A stretch of 64,000 nucleotides of DNA from Neelides folsomi (GCA_034687125.1 JAQGBZ010000252.1:1-64000); one strand, 5' to 3'. Counted from the first letter of the stretch, positions 11,387 through 25,800 are shown. Notes: generated by a model not told the origin, from the sequence alone. A program made the numbers and translations.

Positions 11387-13779
11387 GCCCGGGTTGCTCA
11401 TCTCATCATCCAACCTCTGAACGTAAAATCGGTTTTCTCTACCACTCTCGAGTGTTCTTCCTTTACTACGTCCAAAAGGCCTTCTCACGATCAGTCCGGA
11501 GGTGTGGAGAAAAAGCACATATGTGACATTTCAATTGTGTGGAAATGGCGTGTGAAAGAACCTTGCGTTTCTGTTTCATTAGACTCGTAGCATGTCGCGC
11601 GATATTCGCATTTTCCTCATAATTCAACATTAAAAGTTCATTATGTTGTACTCCTAATTTAAAGCAATGTCACGATGTTTAAGGGTAATTTTTACTTCTA
11701 ACTTCGAATAGCAATATGTAGAAATACACAATTCCTTCTTTATGATTGGTGAAAGCAGGCTTGGGTTTCTCCACACCTTTTGGAACGGACGACACACGAT
11801 AAAAGACGTCTATTAATATAATAGGAATAATCATAACAATAAACTATTATTACAAGATTTTTTAGAATCTCACATTATTGCTAAAATTTTGTAGCTCCGT
11901 TCCACTCTGTACTCTTTTTTGAGAGCATTAGCACATATGCGACCCTGACTCATTCAAGCTTAGAACAATCAAACTATTTTAGTATCAATTCAATAAATAC
12001 CATTAGTTGATTCCTCGGTTGGTTCTTTCATAGATGTAACACATAAAATAGTGAAAAATAGTTACATAGTTTTATAGCAATTGCTCCAAAAAGTTTATAG
12101 GAGAAACGACAATTTTTTAGACTCAATGTGAGATTGTAACAAACCTTGATTTGTTAAATAAATCAATACTAATCTCACCCCAGACACAATCTTATTATTA
12201 CTTTTGGTTATTAAGATATATAAGTGTTTGTATATCGTATGCATTTATAAAGTATATTTAAGATGAATTTATTACAATATTAATATAATTAGTAGATAAT
12301 ACTTTTATGTGTTGTGTTGTCCTCGTATAAATACTTAAAGTTAGCCTCGTTTTTATAATACGAGTAGAACTCTCGTCAGTACCTCAAATAAGCTACAGGA
12401 GTAGTGAATGGAAAAATACTGTGTATTATCAAATATCATTCGCTATGTGTTGAATTTGAATAAATTTAAAGTTGAGAATAAAGATACAACATCACATAAT
12501 GTTGAATAAATCATAAATTAATTCGCGTTTAATGAAACCCCTAAAATATATAGAAATCTATTCCGAAAAAAGAATTGACATTCACTCCGAAGACGATCAA
12601 CATCACATATGTTAACTATGAAATTGTATGAATCAAACTCAACAGAGTTGGATTGATCTACATAGGACCTGAGTTGGTCCATTGATTAAGTGACGCCGAG
12701 ATCATCACAATTTCACAAATTATCTACTTGACTCGACTCCTTGATTGTTTACAACATCCAATGAACAGATTGGTTCGGGTTCAAGTTCAAGTGCTGCAAC
12801 AAAAATCATCACTGCCTGCAATCTTCAAATGTTGATTTTCAATATTATAACTTTCGTTGGGCAAAAAGATTTTGTGGTAATGTAAAAGGCATCATTTAAA
12901 TGTTCTTATCTAAAGTCTGTAATATTTAACTAATAAATCTAGGTATGTCTAACAATAAAGGTGCTATTAACTTGTTATTAATCTTAAATGATCTTTTTTA
13001 ATACTAATAAAGTTAATTTATTATAAAATTATTATGTGTATTATACATACATAATGAGAATTACAATCCGATATAATTTGTACTCTTTATTTACAAAAAA
13101 TTAGGATATGGTTATGGATGCTGATAAATATTGTTGTATGATTGTATGTTACTTATTTATGTTGGTACATATTTACTACCAACATTCTATATCCTACATA
13201 TTCATAAAAGTACCTTCACAATCCCTGATTTTATAAAATAATGTAGTATTAAACTTTTTTGAGTAGTATCAGTATTAATATTACATTATGATAAGGATAA
13301 TATTTTATGAATAAAAATTGATTTTATGAATCATCATTATTATTTTAACATTGACGTATGTGGAATTTATTTATTTTATAAACAAGTGTCTGTATTTACG
13401 TGATTGATTTTATTTGTCTTACAATGTAAACTACGTACACATTACATAGATAATTTAATTATTAATTTTTGTAAAAGGCGATAAACTGACATCACTTATA
13501 TCAAGTCGATTACATCAATAAAAAGAACAATTCATTGTTAAAAAATGTTATATAATATCATACAGTTAAGTCAATGAATCATTTATTGAATTTATACTCA
13601 CATTTAATATATTTTTAATCAAGCATTTGCAAACCTACCTTGACACCTTTTCGTTATAAGCTGCATTGTCAAATATTGTAATATTAGTACTTATGTATAT
13701 AGCAAGTAAGAATTAGTTTTATAGGTATTATCATCTCATCATGACTGAGAAGTATACAATACATAATATTACCTATATA
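11387..13779. other. Gene-free AT-rich stretch, basigin 3' side
   Basis: No coding exon is seen on either strand. The first few hundred bases are probably the basigin 3' UTR; AATAAA-type hexamers occur near 11838 and 11991. The rest is low-complexity AT-rich DNA. Confidence 0.5.
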
Positions 13780-13870
13780 TTGGGTTTTCCAATAAATTCA
13801 TAGAACTATTTTGTGTATAATTATATAATGTTATATAATAAATATTCTATGAATTTATTGGACAACCCTA
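13780..13870. repeat. 91-bp MITE-like inverted repeat with TA flanks
   Basis: The left arm 13780-13805 and the right arm 13845-13870 are inverted copies that agree at 24 of 26 positions (core GTCCAATAAATTCATAGAA when read inwards from the right end). They are separated by about 39 bp of AT-rich loop. TA dinucleotides lie directly outside both arms (13778-13779 and 13871-13872), as expected for the TA target duplication of Tc1/mariner elements. It has no coding capacity. Confidence 0.7.
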
Positions 13871-14637
13871 TAGTTCCATAGAATAGTCTAACTTATATTT
13901 AAATATTTATTATACCAAAACATTGTCATTAATATATTGTAGAGTATTATCATGATGAATATTATTGAGAATATTAGATTGAATATTCGAATGTGGAATA
14001 TTCTAAATGGGTCATTTAAATGTGTTTGGATGACTAATCTAATTAAGATGCAGGGAGCCAACCGATCCATGGTTCGAAGGCTCCTTGACAAAGTCGAAGA
14101 GATAAGTCTCTTCCCTACCTTCAAAGTAGAAGGAGCTTGAGGAAGCTCCGCGTCCACAATCATTGAATATTACCCGTCATTGTTTATTACCCGTAAAACC
14201 AACCTGCTTTATTATTATCCGCAAAGTACATCTCCCGCATTTTAACATCACTTGTTACGAAAAGACCTGACAATATGTATGTAGTAAGTGGTTTTAATCA
14301 GTAAAACTTATCAGTGCTAATTAAGCATTTTGACTAGAAATCTTTGATTTATGATAAAGATAAAAAATTTCTATATACCTAAGTATCTTATCCATCTGTC
14401 TACTATAATGAAGGTATATTAAAGTTAGATGTTTAGTTTATAATTTACAATAAGTAGATAAACAGAAATGGCTTTGTGAATGAGAATTATGATCGTATTT
14501 TTATTTTTGACAATTTAATCCAAAAAGAATAAAAGTATTAATTTATACTTTTAAATTGATTAATCAACTTTGACAAACAAAAAGTATAACTGTATAAATT
14601 ACATTATATGATTTAATTAAAAGCTATAAATATCGTT
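13871..14637. other. Gene-free stretch
   Basis: AT-rich with one less AT-rich island at 14040-14160. That island contains a GGTTCGAA box but no tRNA cloverleaf. No gene is supported. It lies at the 3' end of the downstream minus-strand gene. Confidence 0.4.
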
Positions 14638-15472
14638 TTAATAAAAATCATCAGATTTTTTCGAACTCTTTTTAAGGTGAGCATTTCGATTAGCTTTCTG
14701 AACTGCAGGCCATGCTTTCTCTGGTGGCGATTGTTGGTACATACTTTCATTTTCATAACCATAAGATTTTCTTGGATTTTGGTCTTCATACGAGTAACTC
14801 TTTACTGTTTCAATATCATCCTTTGGAGCTGAAAAACGGTTTTTCACAGCTCCATACTCATCAGGCTTTATCGAAGAAGGCTTTGAAAATGGATTATTAT
14901 CTTCGTCCAATTCTTTGATTTTTCTTCTTATATGAGACACCTTGTAGAACATCCTGTTTAGTTCAATTTTATTATTATTATTTTGTTAAAATAGATATTT
15001 ATCATATATGTAATATATATCATATATTTATCATATACATATTTATGTGTAACTTAAAATAATGTCTACCTATTACGTTTAGTTTTATAAATTAAACTAT
15101 TTATGTATATGTTATAGTATTAATTATATTATTAAAATAATTATATATAATGTAATTAGCAATTTTATTATAAAATAATATATATATTAAAGTCTTACAC
15201 GTAGAGACTGATCACAGAAATTATAGACAATATTAATATTGCAAGGACAACAGCAGCAACCGTAACCCCTACGGCTAGGGCATAAGGCTCGTATTCTTCA
15301 ACAATCTAGAAAATACGTAAACATTAATTAAACAACAACCATATTTTATAATTTTATCAGAAATTAAAAAATTAAATTAATTCGGACTTACCTCCCTAAA
15401 TTCATGGATCGCATTGAGGATGGTTTGAACCTCCCCTAACTCAATACGAGGAGCTTGATCTTGTGAAGCCAT
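14638..15472 (-). CDS. Single-pass membrane protein with tyrosine-rich tail (unrecognised)
   Basis: Three-exon minus-strand model: join(14638..14953, 15199..15305, 15392..15472), 167 aa. The start ATG is at 15472 and the stop is TAA at 14638-14640. Residues 1-36 are polar (MASQDQAPRIELGEVQ). Residues about 38-62 form one strongly hydrophobic segment (AVGVTVAAVVLAILILSIIS). A basic stretch (HIRRKIKE) then starts a tail of about 100 aa with repeated tyrosines (SYSYED, SYGYENE, SMYQQSPPEKAWP), ending in SDDFY. There is no N-terminal signal peptide, so a signal-anchor (type III) orientation with a cytosolic tail is likely, judging by positive charges after the segment. Intron phases (0 and 2) join cleanly. 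I do not recognise the family. The tyrosine motifs could be signalling or sorting sites (inference). Confidence 0.75.
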
Positions 15473-16585
15473 TTTGCTGCTTATTATAAATTTTACATTT
15501 ACTGGAGGAAGAGGTCTAAATATAATAAAGCCCAATGAACACTTTTTAGAACTCTAGTCCAGATGCAAATATTTTATAAAGCTCTTTATCTCAAATGAAG
15601 ATAATTTGCTTATCACATGATAAAATATTCGATATATACCATACATAGGTTAAATAAATTATTGTTAAAAATATTTAAACTTCAATACAGGAAGACCAGA
15701 GGATCGAATCGTTTAATACAGATATAAAACAACAATAACTAAAAATTAATGATTAAAGATGAATGAATAAATATTCATATAAGAGGTATATAAACTTTAT
15801 TTTGTAAAATTAACATTGAAAACAAACATTTCGGCATAAAAGCGCTAAACATGCATAATAGAGGTGACCCTTTTTAAATGAAAGTGTTATTATGTGTGTT
15901 TATAATTTGGACACAAATATTGCAAATGCAAATTATAATTTCTTGTCTATCGACAGTATTGACCATGAATTTCAATTGACGCTTTTAAGCTAGAACATGT
16001 GCCAATGCCCTCTGCCAATTCATATATCACTTTGTACGTCGCAGATCATTCAAGTGATTCCATTGAATCCAATGTGACAAATGGGCGTTTGTACCATTGG
16101 GCATATGTCAACACATGAGTTTTACACACTTGGGTTTCCTCCAATTCATGTGAAAGGAAGTGGAAAGAGATTTAAATGTTAAAAGAGGAACAATGGTTGG
16201 GAGATGATCTCAGGCTTCTGGATAATGGCGTAGGTTAATCACAGCAATCATTGGAGCATCAGGAACGGTGAGAAGCAGGAAGATGAAAGCAAGAGTTTGT
16301 TGGGACAGACAGAAGAGTCATCGTCGTCGGGGTGTAACAAGACATTGAAGAGTGGAGGATTCCAAGTTGATGAGATTCATCCTGCTGGGATCCTTTGAAT
16401 CTCTCAGGGCATCAAATCAATAGATGTCTTCGACACGGTGAAAGTTGACAGGAGGTGATCATTCCCCGTAGGTCGCAGCCGTCGCCCGCTGCCACTGATC
16501 CCAACTTCCGGTCCACATCCTTGTCTTCCCCCCACTGAGGAGTTCCAAGGTTCAAGACGAGGGATTGTTGGCTCGCAAAAGCGAA
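15473..16585. promoter_or_regulatory. Region upstream of two divergent genes (membrane protein and csw)
   Basis: This lies between the start codons at 15472 (minus) and 16586 (plus). The left part is AT-rich. The right 400 bp is richer in GC and is probably the SHP2/corkscrew promoter and 5' UTR. No defined element was recognised. Confidence 0.35.
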
Positions 16586-19500
16586 ATGACTTGTCGGAGG
16601 TGAGCAACAGCCGTTATTTATCTTACTCTCACTTTAATGGTTTAACCCAATCCCTATTAATTCTAATGTACATGCGGTGGGTATTTGTAGGTGGTTTCAT
16701 CCGAACATCTCGGGGATCGATGCTGAGAGATTGCTCCTTGACAGAGGTCTTGAAGGTTCTTTCCTCGCTCGCCCTTCCCGATCATCTCCAGGAGACTTTA
16801 CCCTTTCGGTCAGAAGATTAGGAACGGTCACACATGTCAAGATACAAAATACAGGTGAAATTAATATTTTAAGATTATGATACATTACATTTTTAATAAT
16901 AATTAATGTCCAAATATCTTAATATTTCATTCCATTGGTCATTTGAAGAGTTGAAGTAGAATTTAGTAATAATATATGCTCAAATAATTTTTGTTATTAA
17001 TTTTATAATATGAAATATAATATTATAGATTGGTATTATTATTAAATAATATTAATATGGTACGATACAAGTTACTGGACCCATTAAAAGTTCATATAAG
17101 TAATTTATATGGTTGTTGACGTATTTTCTACGAATTTGAGATTTTTCTTTATAAATTTTAGATTATATTTACACTTATTGTTTACATTAATTGAATTAAT
17201 AATATTTTTAACACGTAATTTTATATTTAGGTGACTTCTATGACCTTTATGGAGGAGAAAAGTTTGCCACATTGTCAGAGCTCATTCAGTTTTACACCGA
17301 GAATCAGGTTAGAATCAAAATAGGATGAGTTTAAAATGGGAGCGGAAAAATTTAATGAAATTTCGTTGGTTCAAGGGTCAATTAAGAGAAAAGAGTGGAG
17401 AGCCAATTGAGCTCAAATTTCCGCTTTATTGTGCTGATCCAACTAACGAGCGATGGTTTCACGGAGACATTGGTGGTAAACAGGCTGAAAAGGTGAATAA
17501 TTAAAATTAAGTATTTCCCATATGTATGGCTTTTGTGCTTGATTTTGTACAAAAATAATACTATAATTGTATAATTCATTTTGATTTTGTTCATAATTTG
17601 TAAACAAGTATTATATGATAGTTTAATACATAATTTATTTTATTTATTTAAGGTTCTTCTCGATAAAGCAAAATCTGGATCATTTCTTGTCCGTGAGTCA
17701 CAGTCGCAACCGGGCCATTTTGTTCTTTCTGTGAGAACAGATGAAACTGTGACACATGTGAAGATCCGGTGTCAAGGTGGAAAATACGACGTTGGGGGAG
17801 GAGAAAAGTTCGAGTCACTCTCCGACCTCATTGAACACTGTAAAAAGAATCCGATGGTGGACACGACAGGGACGATTGTTCACTTGAAACAACCTCTTAA
17901 TGCCACTCGCATTCCCGCCTCGGGAATAGAAGGAAGAGTCAAAGAACTGAATAGAGAGAATGGAAAAAAGGCAGGATTTTGGGAAGAATTTGAGTCACTG
18001 CAACAGCAGGAAGTCAAGCATTTATTTTCTCGAAAAGAAGGACAAAAACAATCGAATCGACATAAGAACCGATATAAAAATATTTTGCCTTTTGATCATA
18101 CAAGGGTTATTCTCAAAGACCCTTGGCCTCACGATTATATGAATGCAAATTATATTAAGCCGGAGGACGAAATCTTTGAAGAGTGCAAGAAATGCTATAT
18201 TGCCACTCAGGGATGCCTTCCTGGTACTACAGCTGACTTTTGGTTTATGATCTGGCAAGAAAACTCTCGAGTCATTGTAATGACTACTAAAGAATTTGAA
18301 AGGAGCAAGGTAAAATAATCACTATTTATATCTTATACATGATTATGATTATGCTAAATATTAAACTACATTCTCAACTTTCAAACTACTAATATTCAAT
18401 ACATAAGTATTCCTTATTTAATTTATTATATTAAATAAGTATTTAAATGGATGAAAATCATTATTTAAGCAAGGTTTTTTTTTTATTAAAATGGTAATTT
18501 TTATTTATGTAATATACGAGTATATATAATAAAATTCTTGCAAAATTATCATACCGCCGCTAAATATAATAAGGGCAAAAAACTGCGTTTTTTCTTTTAG
18601 CTGTGGTTGAAAATAAGATGACTTGCTAGTGTTAAATACTTTCCACTTTTCCTTAAAGAACCACAATTTGATTTGGATAAAAAATTCCTTCATTTTCCCA
18701 TTCAAAAAATCATTTTAAATCATAAAATATCAGGTTGACCCGCACGATATGAATTGCAAGTTCAAAGTTATTGTTTTTTTAAATTTGTATTATGAAGTAT
18801 TTTAATGGTGAAACCATGTATTAATGAGTTGGTGTTAAAAACTAGCTATTCATGTTTGAAATAATTTTCTTATAAGAGAACTTGTAATACAAAATACTCT
18901 TACATATACCAATATTACACGTGATTTTATATTTAATTGCATTTTTTTCGTCCTTAGAGCAAATGCGCACATTATTGGCCTGACCCTGGAGAAATGAAGG
19001 AGTTCGAAGAGGGAATTAAACTATCTCACCTCAAAGAATCTAATAGCACTGACTTTACTCTGAGAGAGTTTCTTTTAGCTAAGAATGGCGAAGAGCGAAT
19101 CATTTACCAGTTTCACTTTCAAGTAATATTTCATTAAAAATACTTAACATACATAATAACACTTTTGGTTTCTTTACATTGATGAAATTGACGATGACAT
19201 ATTTTACATTAATTCGAATGCAAATATTATAATAAAAATATAGAATGCTAGAAATATAATAAATTCATTTCTTAGGCATGGCCAGATCACGGAGTGCCAG
19301 ACGACCCTGGTTGCGTGCTTAATTTCCTCACAGAGGTAAACAATCGTCATCATAGCCTCGAGGGAGCTGGGCCTATTGTTGTTCATTGTTCAGCCGGGAT
19401 CGGGCGAACGGGAACGTTTATTGTAATTGACCTCATAGTGGACCAAGTTGGTCGTTGTGGTCTTCACACAGATATTGATATACGAAGAACCATTCAAATG

Positions 19501-19856
19501 GTTCGAGCTCAAAGATCTGGAATGGTTCAAACCGAGGCACAGTATCAATTTGTTTATCTTGCCTTACTCCATCATGTTGAGACTCTTTCTCAGAGGATAC
19601 AGGAGAAGCAGGTAAAATTAACTCGATTGATTTTTAACGATATAATTCAGCAATTTTACTAAGGTCATTAAAACTCAATAATTAACAATATTATTTGTTT
19701 TTCTTGTAGAAATGCATGGAAGTTGGACGAGAGTACACGAACATCAAATGGGCAGAAGGGAACGAATTCCCAATAAAGGAATCCGTGATGATTGGACCGA
19801 TCCAGACGTCTCCGAGTCCTAGCAGCCTTTCAGTTTCCCTTCCATCCCTTACATGA
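16586..19856 (+). CDS. csw: SHP2/corkscrew: tandem-SH2 protein tyrosine phosphatase
   Basis: Eight-exon model: join(16586..16599, 16691..16854, 17231..17307, 17376..17492, 17653..18309, 18958..19122, 19276..19611, 19710..19856), 558 aa. Exon 1 is a 14-nt start exon (MTCRR). The N-SH2 domain runs from W6 ([21 protein letters not shown]). The C-SH2 domain runs from W112 ([19 protein letters not shown]). The PTP domain has [15 protein letters not shown], the WPD loop (D402) and the signature [11 protein letters not shown] with catalytic Cys436. SHP2 acts downstream of receptor tyrosine kinases to promote Ras/MAPK signalling; the N-SH2 domain closes the active site until it binds phosphotyrosine. 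The tail is short and keeps REYTNI (Y519), the GRB2-type tyrosine site, but not the second tail tyrosine of vertebrate SHP2. Every junction keeps frame and family alignment. The vertebrate name would be PTPN11. Confidence 0.97.
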
Positions 19857-22800
19857 GATCCAAGACACGAGTCATCTAACTCGAAGCATGATTTTCGAGA
19901 ATTTGGTGAAAAGTAGATTTCTGCTTCTTTTTGTAGTTTGTAATAGAATTCCTCCTTATAGACACTTTCCTGCACCCAAATTATTATTAGCTCGGGGTTC
20001 TTTATTTTATTACATTCGCTTTTTAGCGTTATTTTCATACACACGTCATTTCTTTTACTATTGAAATAAATAAGTATTATCACAATTATTATTATAGCGC
20101 ATTCCCAAAGGTTATACTTCGCCCTGCCTCTGTAAGATTTAAAAAATCTCGTATACAACTCTATGTGTATTCTATTAAATATAATAATTAAAGGAATATA
20201 TACAATATTAGATGTAGGAAGGACGAGAAAGGCTCGCGACAAAGAGAGCCAGAAATTAAATACATTTATGTTTTCTATTAGTGGTGTCTCTTAATGAGGT
20301 AAACATTGCCAAATGTTTATGGTATTTCAATAATGGGTGAGGGTGAACTGTACAATGGTTGACAAAGCTCTCATTTAAGAAACTTTGACAAACTCGGCTA
20401 GCGTAAATGGTTATAAAGTTACGATTGAGGGTGACGTTTTACTCTGTTGCAGTGTGTAAATCCTATGATCTTGCATAATTCACTTCACCCATAATATTAT
20501 ATATTTTTATTATCAAGCTACCAAGTTGACAGTATCGAGTGTGTAGAACCAATTAACGTTTCATGTATTTTAATTTGCAAGACTCGAAAAAGTGCTTACG
20601 TTCATTTTAGTATCCTTATTAAATAAACTCTCTATTTGAGCACTTGAGCACATTTTTAGTATTTTCCATAGCTAATAATGGGGAAAGCCAAGATTTCTGT
20701 CCATTTACAAAATATTTACCTTTTTCGTACCACATAATTAGGGATATTAAATTAGTCATTTTTTTCATTAGAATATTTGTGTCCTCACCCGTAGTCGTAA
20801 ACATTGTTTCTCATCCTACGAAAATCATTATAAATAAATATGTATTTCTAGTCTATTCAATAAAAAAGATGTTTATTGTGGAATGGGTTGACATTTTTTT
20901 AAATGACCATTTACTGATGACTGATGCATAAAGAACCACCAAGGCTATTCATTGACTGTTCATATTTTAAACTCAAATTCACATTTTTTCCATTATAGGC
21001 ATTACAACTATAAAGAGTGTAGTGACCTTCCATGAATGAGACCAGACTCAACATTGTCCTTTTCTCTTTCATTTAACCCACGCGATCACACCAAGCAGAC
21101 AGGTGTAGGGAGTTAAGGAGGAGGGAACAAAAAACTGGAAACTCTGTTAATCCAACAGCTCAATAATTTTCTCATTAAGGATGTCCAGAATTTGAGCCGA
21201 GTCGCTTCTTCATTTTGATTAACGTCTTTGTCTTCAGTTTGCATATATAAATATATAGGTATTCTATTCATGATCCTGTGAACTTGTCCTACGTGTTTGG
21301 TCGAATCAATTAATTTGTACATTTTTTGCTATAAGACGCATGCATAAATTGAAGTTTCTATCTATAAAGGTTTATAATACCCAAGTATGAATCGAAGTAT
21401 GACAGTACGAGTTATGTAAGAATGTCAGACCAGCTTAAAAATTTCATTTTGTGTTAAAGTAATAATGGTTCGTCTGTTCAACTCATCTTAAGGATGGGTG
21501 AAGATTTTAATTTAACCAGTTAATGATATGTAATTTAAAGGTGGAGATTTTAAGCTTTTACGTTAATAATGAAGGATTTGCAATTTGCTGTCATTTATCA
21601 CACCCAAATTAGCATATTTGAGGTAAAAGGAGATCTTGACCTTAGGTAAAAGAACAACATTTAACTCAAACTAAATGAACGAATAGTTGAAAAGTTTTTG
21701 TCGGAAACGCGAAAAAGTGAACTGATTATCACGGCTTTAATGGCTTCATCTCATTGTGCGTCGGAATCCCTCTTTTGTCCTCATGGATGGATGGGTTGCA
21801 ACGTCCAGTGACCAAAGGACGGCTAATGCGGGCATCAATCAGCGGTAAGCTGCTAAGATTTGGGAGGATTCTCCGTAAATGAACATTTAAAAGATTTTCG
21901 ACCCCAGAACTTCATCTTGCACTTGGTTTTTATTTTGTGCTGCGTAGTAATTGTGAAGGTATACAACTTTTACTACACATTGCTCATCCCACACAAATAC
22001 AAGTTGTGCATTCCGATTTGATTAAAAAGGAATTTGGAAATAGGAATTAAGCAAAAAGTTTCCTCAGCCGCCCATGACGCGTATAGGTCGACAAAAGTTG
22101 GAAATGACTCTATGCATACATTCATGACTTTCGTTGTTCCTCAGGGGTTTGTCATGGATTTGGTAAGCGATCCTCCGCACCTTGATCCTTACACAATAAC
22201 CCATGTACTTACGTAGTTATGTATGTTCTTATTAAATGTTTTCAGTCTATGATTCCATGAGTCTCATGAAGTTATGATGTATTGGCCCCATCCACGTCAT
22301 CGGGAGAATTTGTTATTGATATTCAAATATAAAGGGTTGAAATATTTATTGGCAAATTGAATAGCTCATTCTTAGAAATAAATTAGAAGAAAAAAGGAAA
22401 TGTGCGTATGAAGTCATACATATTGGGATTTTGTGCATTCAATTCATTCTCAACGGTGGTTCGTTGTCTCGTTCATTCATTCCTACAAATTGGCTCATGG
22501 AGATGAGGTTTGCAAAAATCCGGTTTCTGAATTGGGTTTTAACATAGCGAAAGAAATGTACTCTGTACCGGCCCAGTTCTTGGCTACAATTCTACAAAGA
22601 GAAAACTAGTAAAAAGAGGAAGAGTGTATAGGGGTCATGTCACTGGGTAGTTTCGGCTCATCATATTTATAAATATAATATCTATTTTATAGCAAGAGGT
22701 GTGGTAGGGCCAGACCGCAGCCCACGTCAGAGGTGTGAACTTCCATGAAGGAGGAATTACAATTCTACCCTTGATCGTTTCCCTCCTTTAAAACACTTTC

Positions 22801-25800
22801 CGATGAAGCAAAAAGACCTGTAGATTGGAATTGGTGGTCGCATGTAATGGAATTCCGTGACCAACTTTGCATCATTCCTCGTCAAACAGCCTCAAACAGG
22901 TGAGGGGAAGAGGAGGGGAAATCCCAAAAAGATCGCCCAGAGAAAAACGAGTCTCATTCAGTCAATATTACTTCTTACTTTCTTAGACTTCTTGGTAGAG
23001 AATGAAGAAAGATTAGACCTTTAACCCTTCCTCAGTTCCACAAATCCGATCATCTAATGAGATAAACCTTCCGCGAAGCTCATCCAATGCCATTACTCAA
23101 AGACGTCGAGGTGTAAAACATTTGCTCCTTTCAATGGAGATGGAAAGTGAATGAGTCTATGTACAGATCTAGTAATACCTAATGTGTACTTTATGTACAC
23201 TGCCAACATGAGGAGAGATTATCGCTCACAGATGATTTCTAAGTGGCAGGACTAACCACATAAAGAAGTGTATTATTATTACCACATGCATTGAAGGAAC
23301 ATTAGCCATCAGTGCATTAAGAATTAGGAAGGAGGAAATGAAGAATCAATTTCTCATTGTTGGCACTTGCCACTTTGCTCTCCTTCAATGTTGAATGAAT
23401 AAACAATGACCACAGCGCAAATACATTTTTATTCAAGTTTTTATATATTAGGAACACAATTATCATTTACAAATGCTATTTAAACAAGTAAAATGGCAGA
23501 GACTACAATTCGCGGTCTTCTTCATTTTTTTCAATATAAATAATTGAAGATTTTATACTGTAATTATTAAGTTTGGAATAGAAATAAATATTGTAGACAC
23601 AATTCATTTGTATGTATTGATCAATACATGACTTTGACTGACGTGTGTTTGATATTTGATAGATTTATAGTTTATAGTCGATAGAGGTACTTTCAAGTGT
23701 ATTAACAATAAGTAGATTCGTCACGATTCGTTGAAATAATTAAATGCATTAAAATTTATTAGGAATTGCATACTAATGCAGAATATACTGATAAGATAAT
23801 TTCATGCATGTGCAGTATACCATACATTGGAATATATGGATTATTGGAGATTAGTAATGGATATCTTTGAGCGAGTCATTTAATGATCAATGATCATCAT
23901 CATTTATGCAAACTAACTATTTTAGAGCAAGTGAGAGTTAACATTTGCATTGATGTGAATTGTGAACATCTTCTGCTTCAGATTTTCTCATTTGCATAAA
24001 ACACAAAGGGTCTTTTGGCGGACTCTCATTTGCATTTCTTTGACTTTAATTCCTTTTAATGGCATCGAGTTTTAGTTCTATTATAAAAGAATTTCGCTAT
24101 GTGATCTTTTTCATGAACTTGAAATTAGCCTGGACATTGTCTTATGTCGAATAAACTCGTTCTCTGTGACAGAAAATTAAAAGCTCCTGATGAATCCCTG
24201 ACCTTGGATTGACCCCTTCTCGAATTTAATAAAATATTCATCTACAGTCGGAGTTCATTTTTTCATGCTAAAGCGTTTTATCAAATCATCAATCATTTTT
24301 TTATCCAATAGATGTAATGGTATATTAAAATGCATATTATATAAAATATTTTAAATAGGTACAGATTACGGATATATGGTATTGTAATTACTTAATTTCA
24401 TTGTCTACAATAGACATAAAAATTTCATGCAACGTAAAGCTTACTAATTAGTACCAATACTTATCTATGGTATATGTATGGTACTTTGGCATAGACCTAA
24501 ACTTTCTAAATTATCCAAAATTCCAGGTATGACTGATTGTTTATTTTGCCTTAAAGAATTAATGTTAACTTTAGTTTATAAGTTTATTTGAGCATATTTT
24601 TATTCATTAATATTTTATACGTGCGAGATATACAGCCTGTAATGAATGTTAAATTTTAAGTCATAGGTCAAACACAAATATTGAATATGAGTTATGTATG
24701 TTTATTATATGGCTAGGTATGCTTGTTTACCAGATTGTTTTTTGTTCGATTACTTTATTTTGGACAAAAAATATTTATGCATCTATCGTGTAGATATTTA
24801 ACATTAGTATTATTCTTACGAAAGACTTAAAAGCATAAAAAGACTTTGCTTCGGTTTTTGTTTGATATATTCCCCACTGCATCAATTAAGTGTGCGAGGT
24901 GAATTATTAAATGACTGACGTTTATGATCATCGTAAAAGCATCATCAAATATGGATATTTATTTAAAAATTATAAATTGATTCTTTGTATCATGGATTTT
25001 TTAAAAATATTAATAAATTAATCAGAACAAAGATCATTGTCATTGTGTACTTGAATAAAATAATGATAGAATGATACGTGTCTTCTATAGTACCAATTAC
25101 TTTACAATTTCTATTCATTTAGAATAAGCAGGTATAACATGTACAAAAATGTATATAATAATTTATAGGAGGAAATAATCATTATATTAATATTTATTAT
25201 TGAGGATGAGTAGATGGGTGATTTTTCAAACTGAAATGAGGATTTAAAACATCCTTAACAGATTGATAATTAATATAAATGATCGACAATAATGAGCTGC
25301 TATACTACATGTAATACACACTACAGATATCTACATAAGTAAATATAAATATTTATGTTCAAGGTGTACTGACAATGAGATTAGGAAAATGCGAAGTCAA
25401 TAAGGCATAATACGTAATGGAGCTGATTTAATTAATTCCCAAGTAGTAGGTAAATAAGAAAAAGGGAGGATTGAGATTAATAAACCTACAATACACGTTG
25501 GCAAAGTTGATTGCATGAATGAAGGGTCGAGTTGAGGAAGTGGGACATGGACTTGAGCCACTTGTCCAAGTCAAGAAGTGTGTAGAAGAGACAATGAGTC
25601 TTGGTCAGCCGAAGACTCAATCTCCGAATCACACTGTCTCGTTCTGCTTCCTAATCGCCACATCTGAATCACCTCCTTGGTGCAGCAGGTGATTCAATTC
25701 CCTTTCACTTTCCATCGTCTACGCTCATAATCCCTACTTAAAGGTGTGGATTAGGAAATTTGGGTATTTTGGTCGGGTCCTGGAACCCTCGGGATAGTCC

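Noticed and set aside
14040-14160. Possible tRNA (GGTTCGAA box)
   Set aside because: No matching acceptor stem or anticodon arm could be drawn around it.
19691-20242. 183-codon open frame on the minus strand
   Set aside because: It lies antisense to the last csw exon and 3' UTR, has no family similarity and no splice context; the csw reading is decisive.
22034-22216. Exon-like stretch with a preceding CAG and a following GTAAGC
   Set aside because: The translated stretch has no recognisable motif and no partner exon within reach.
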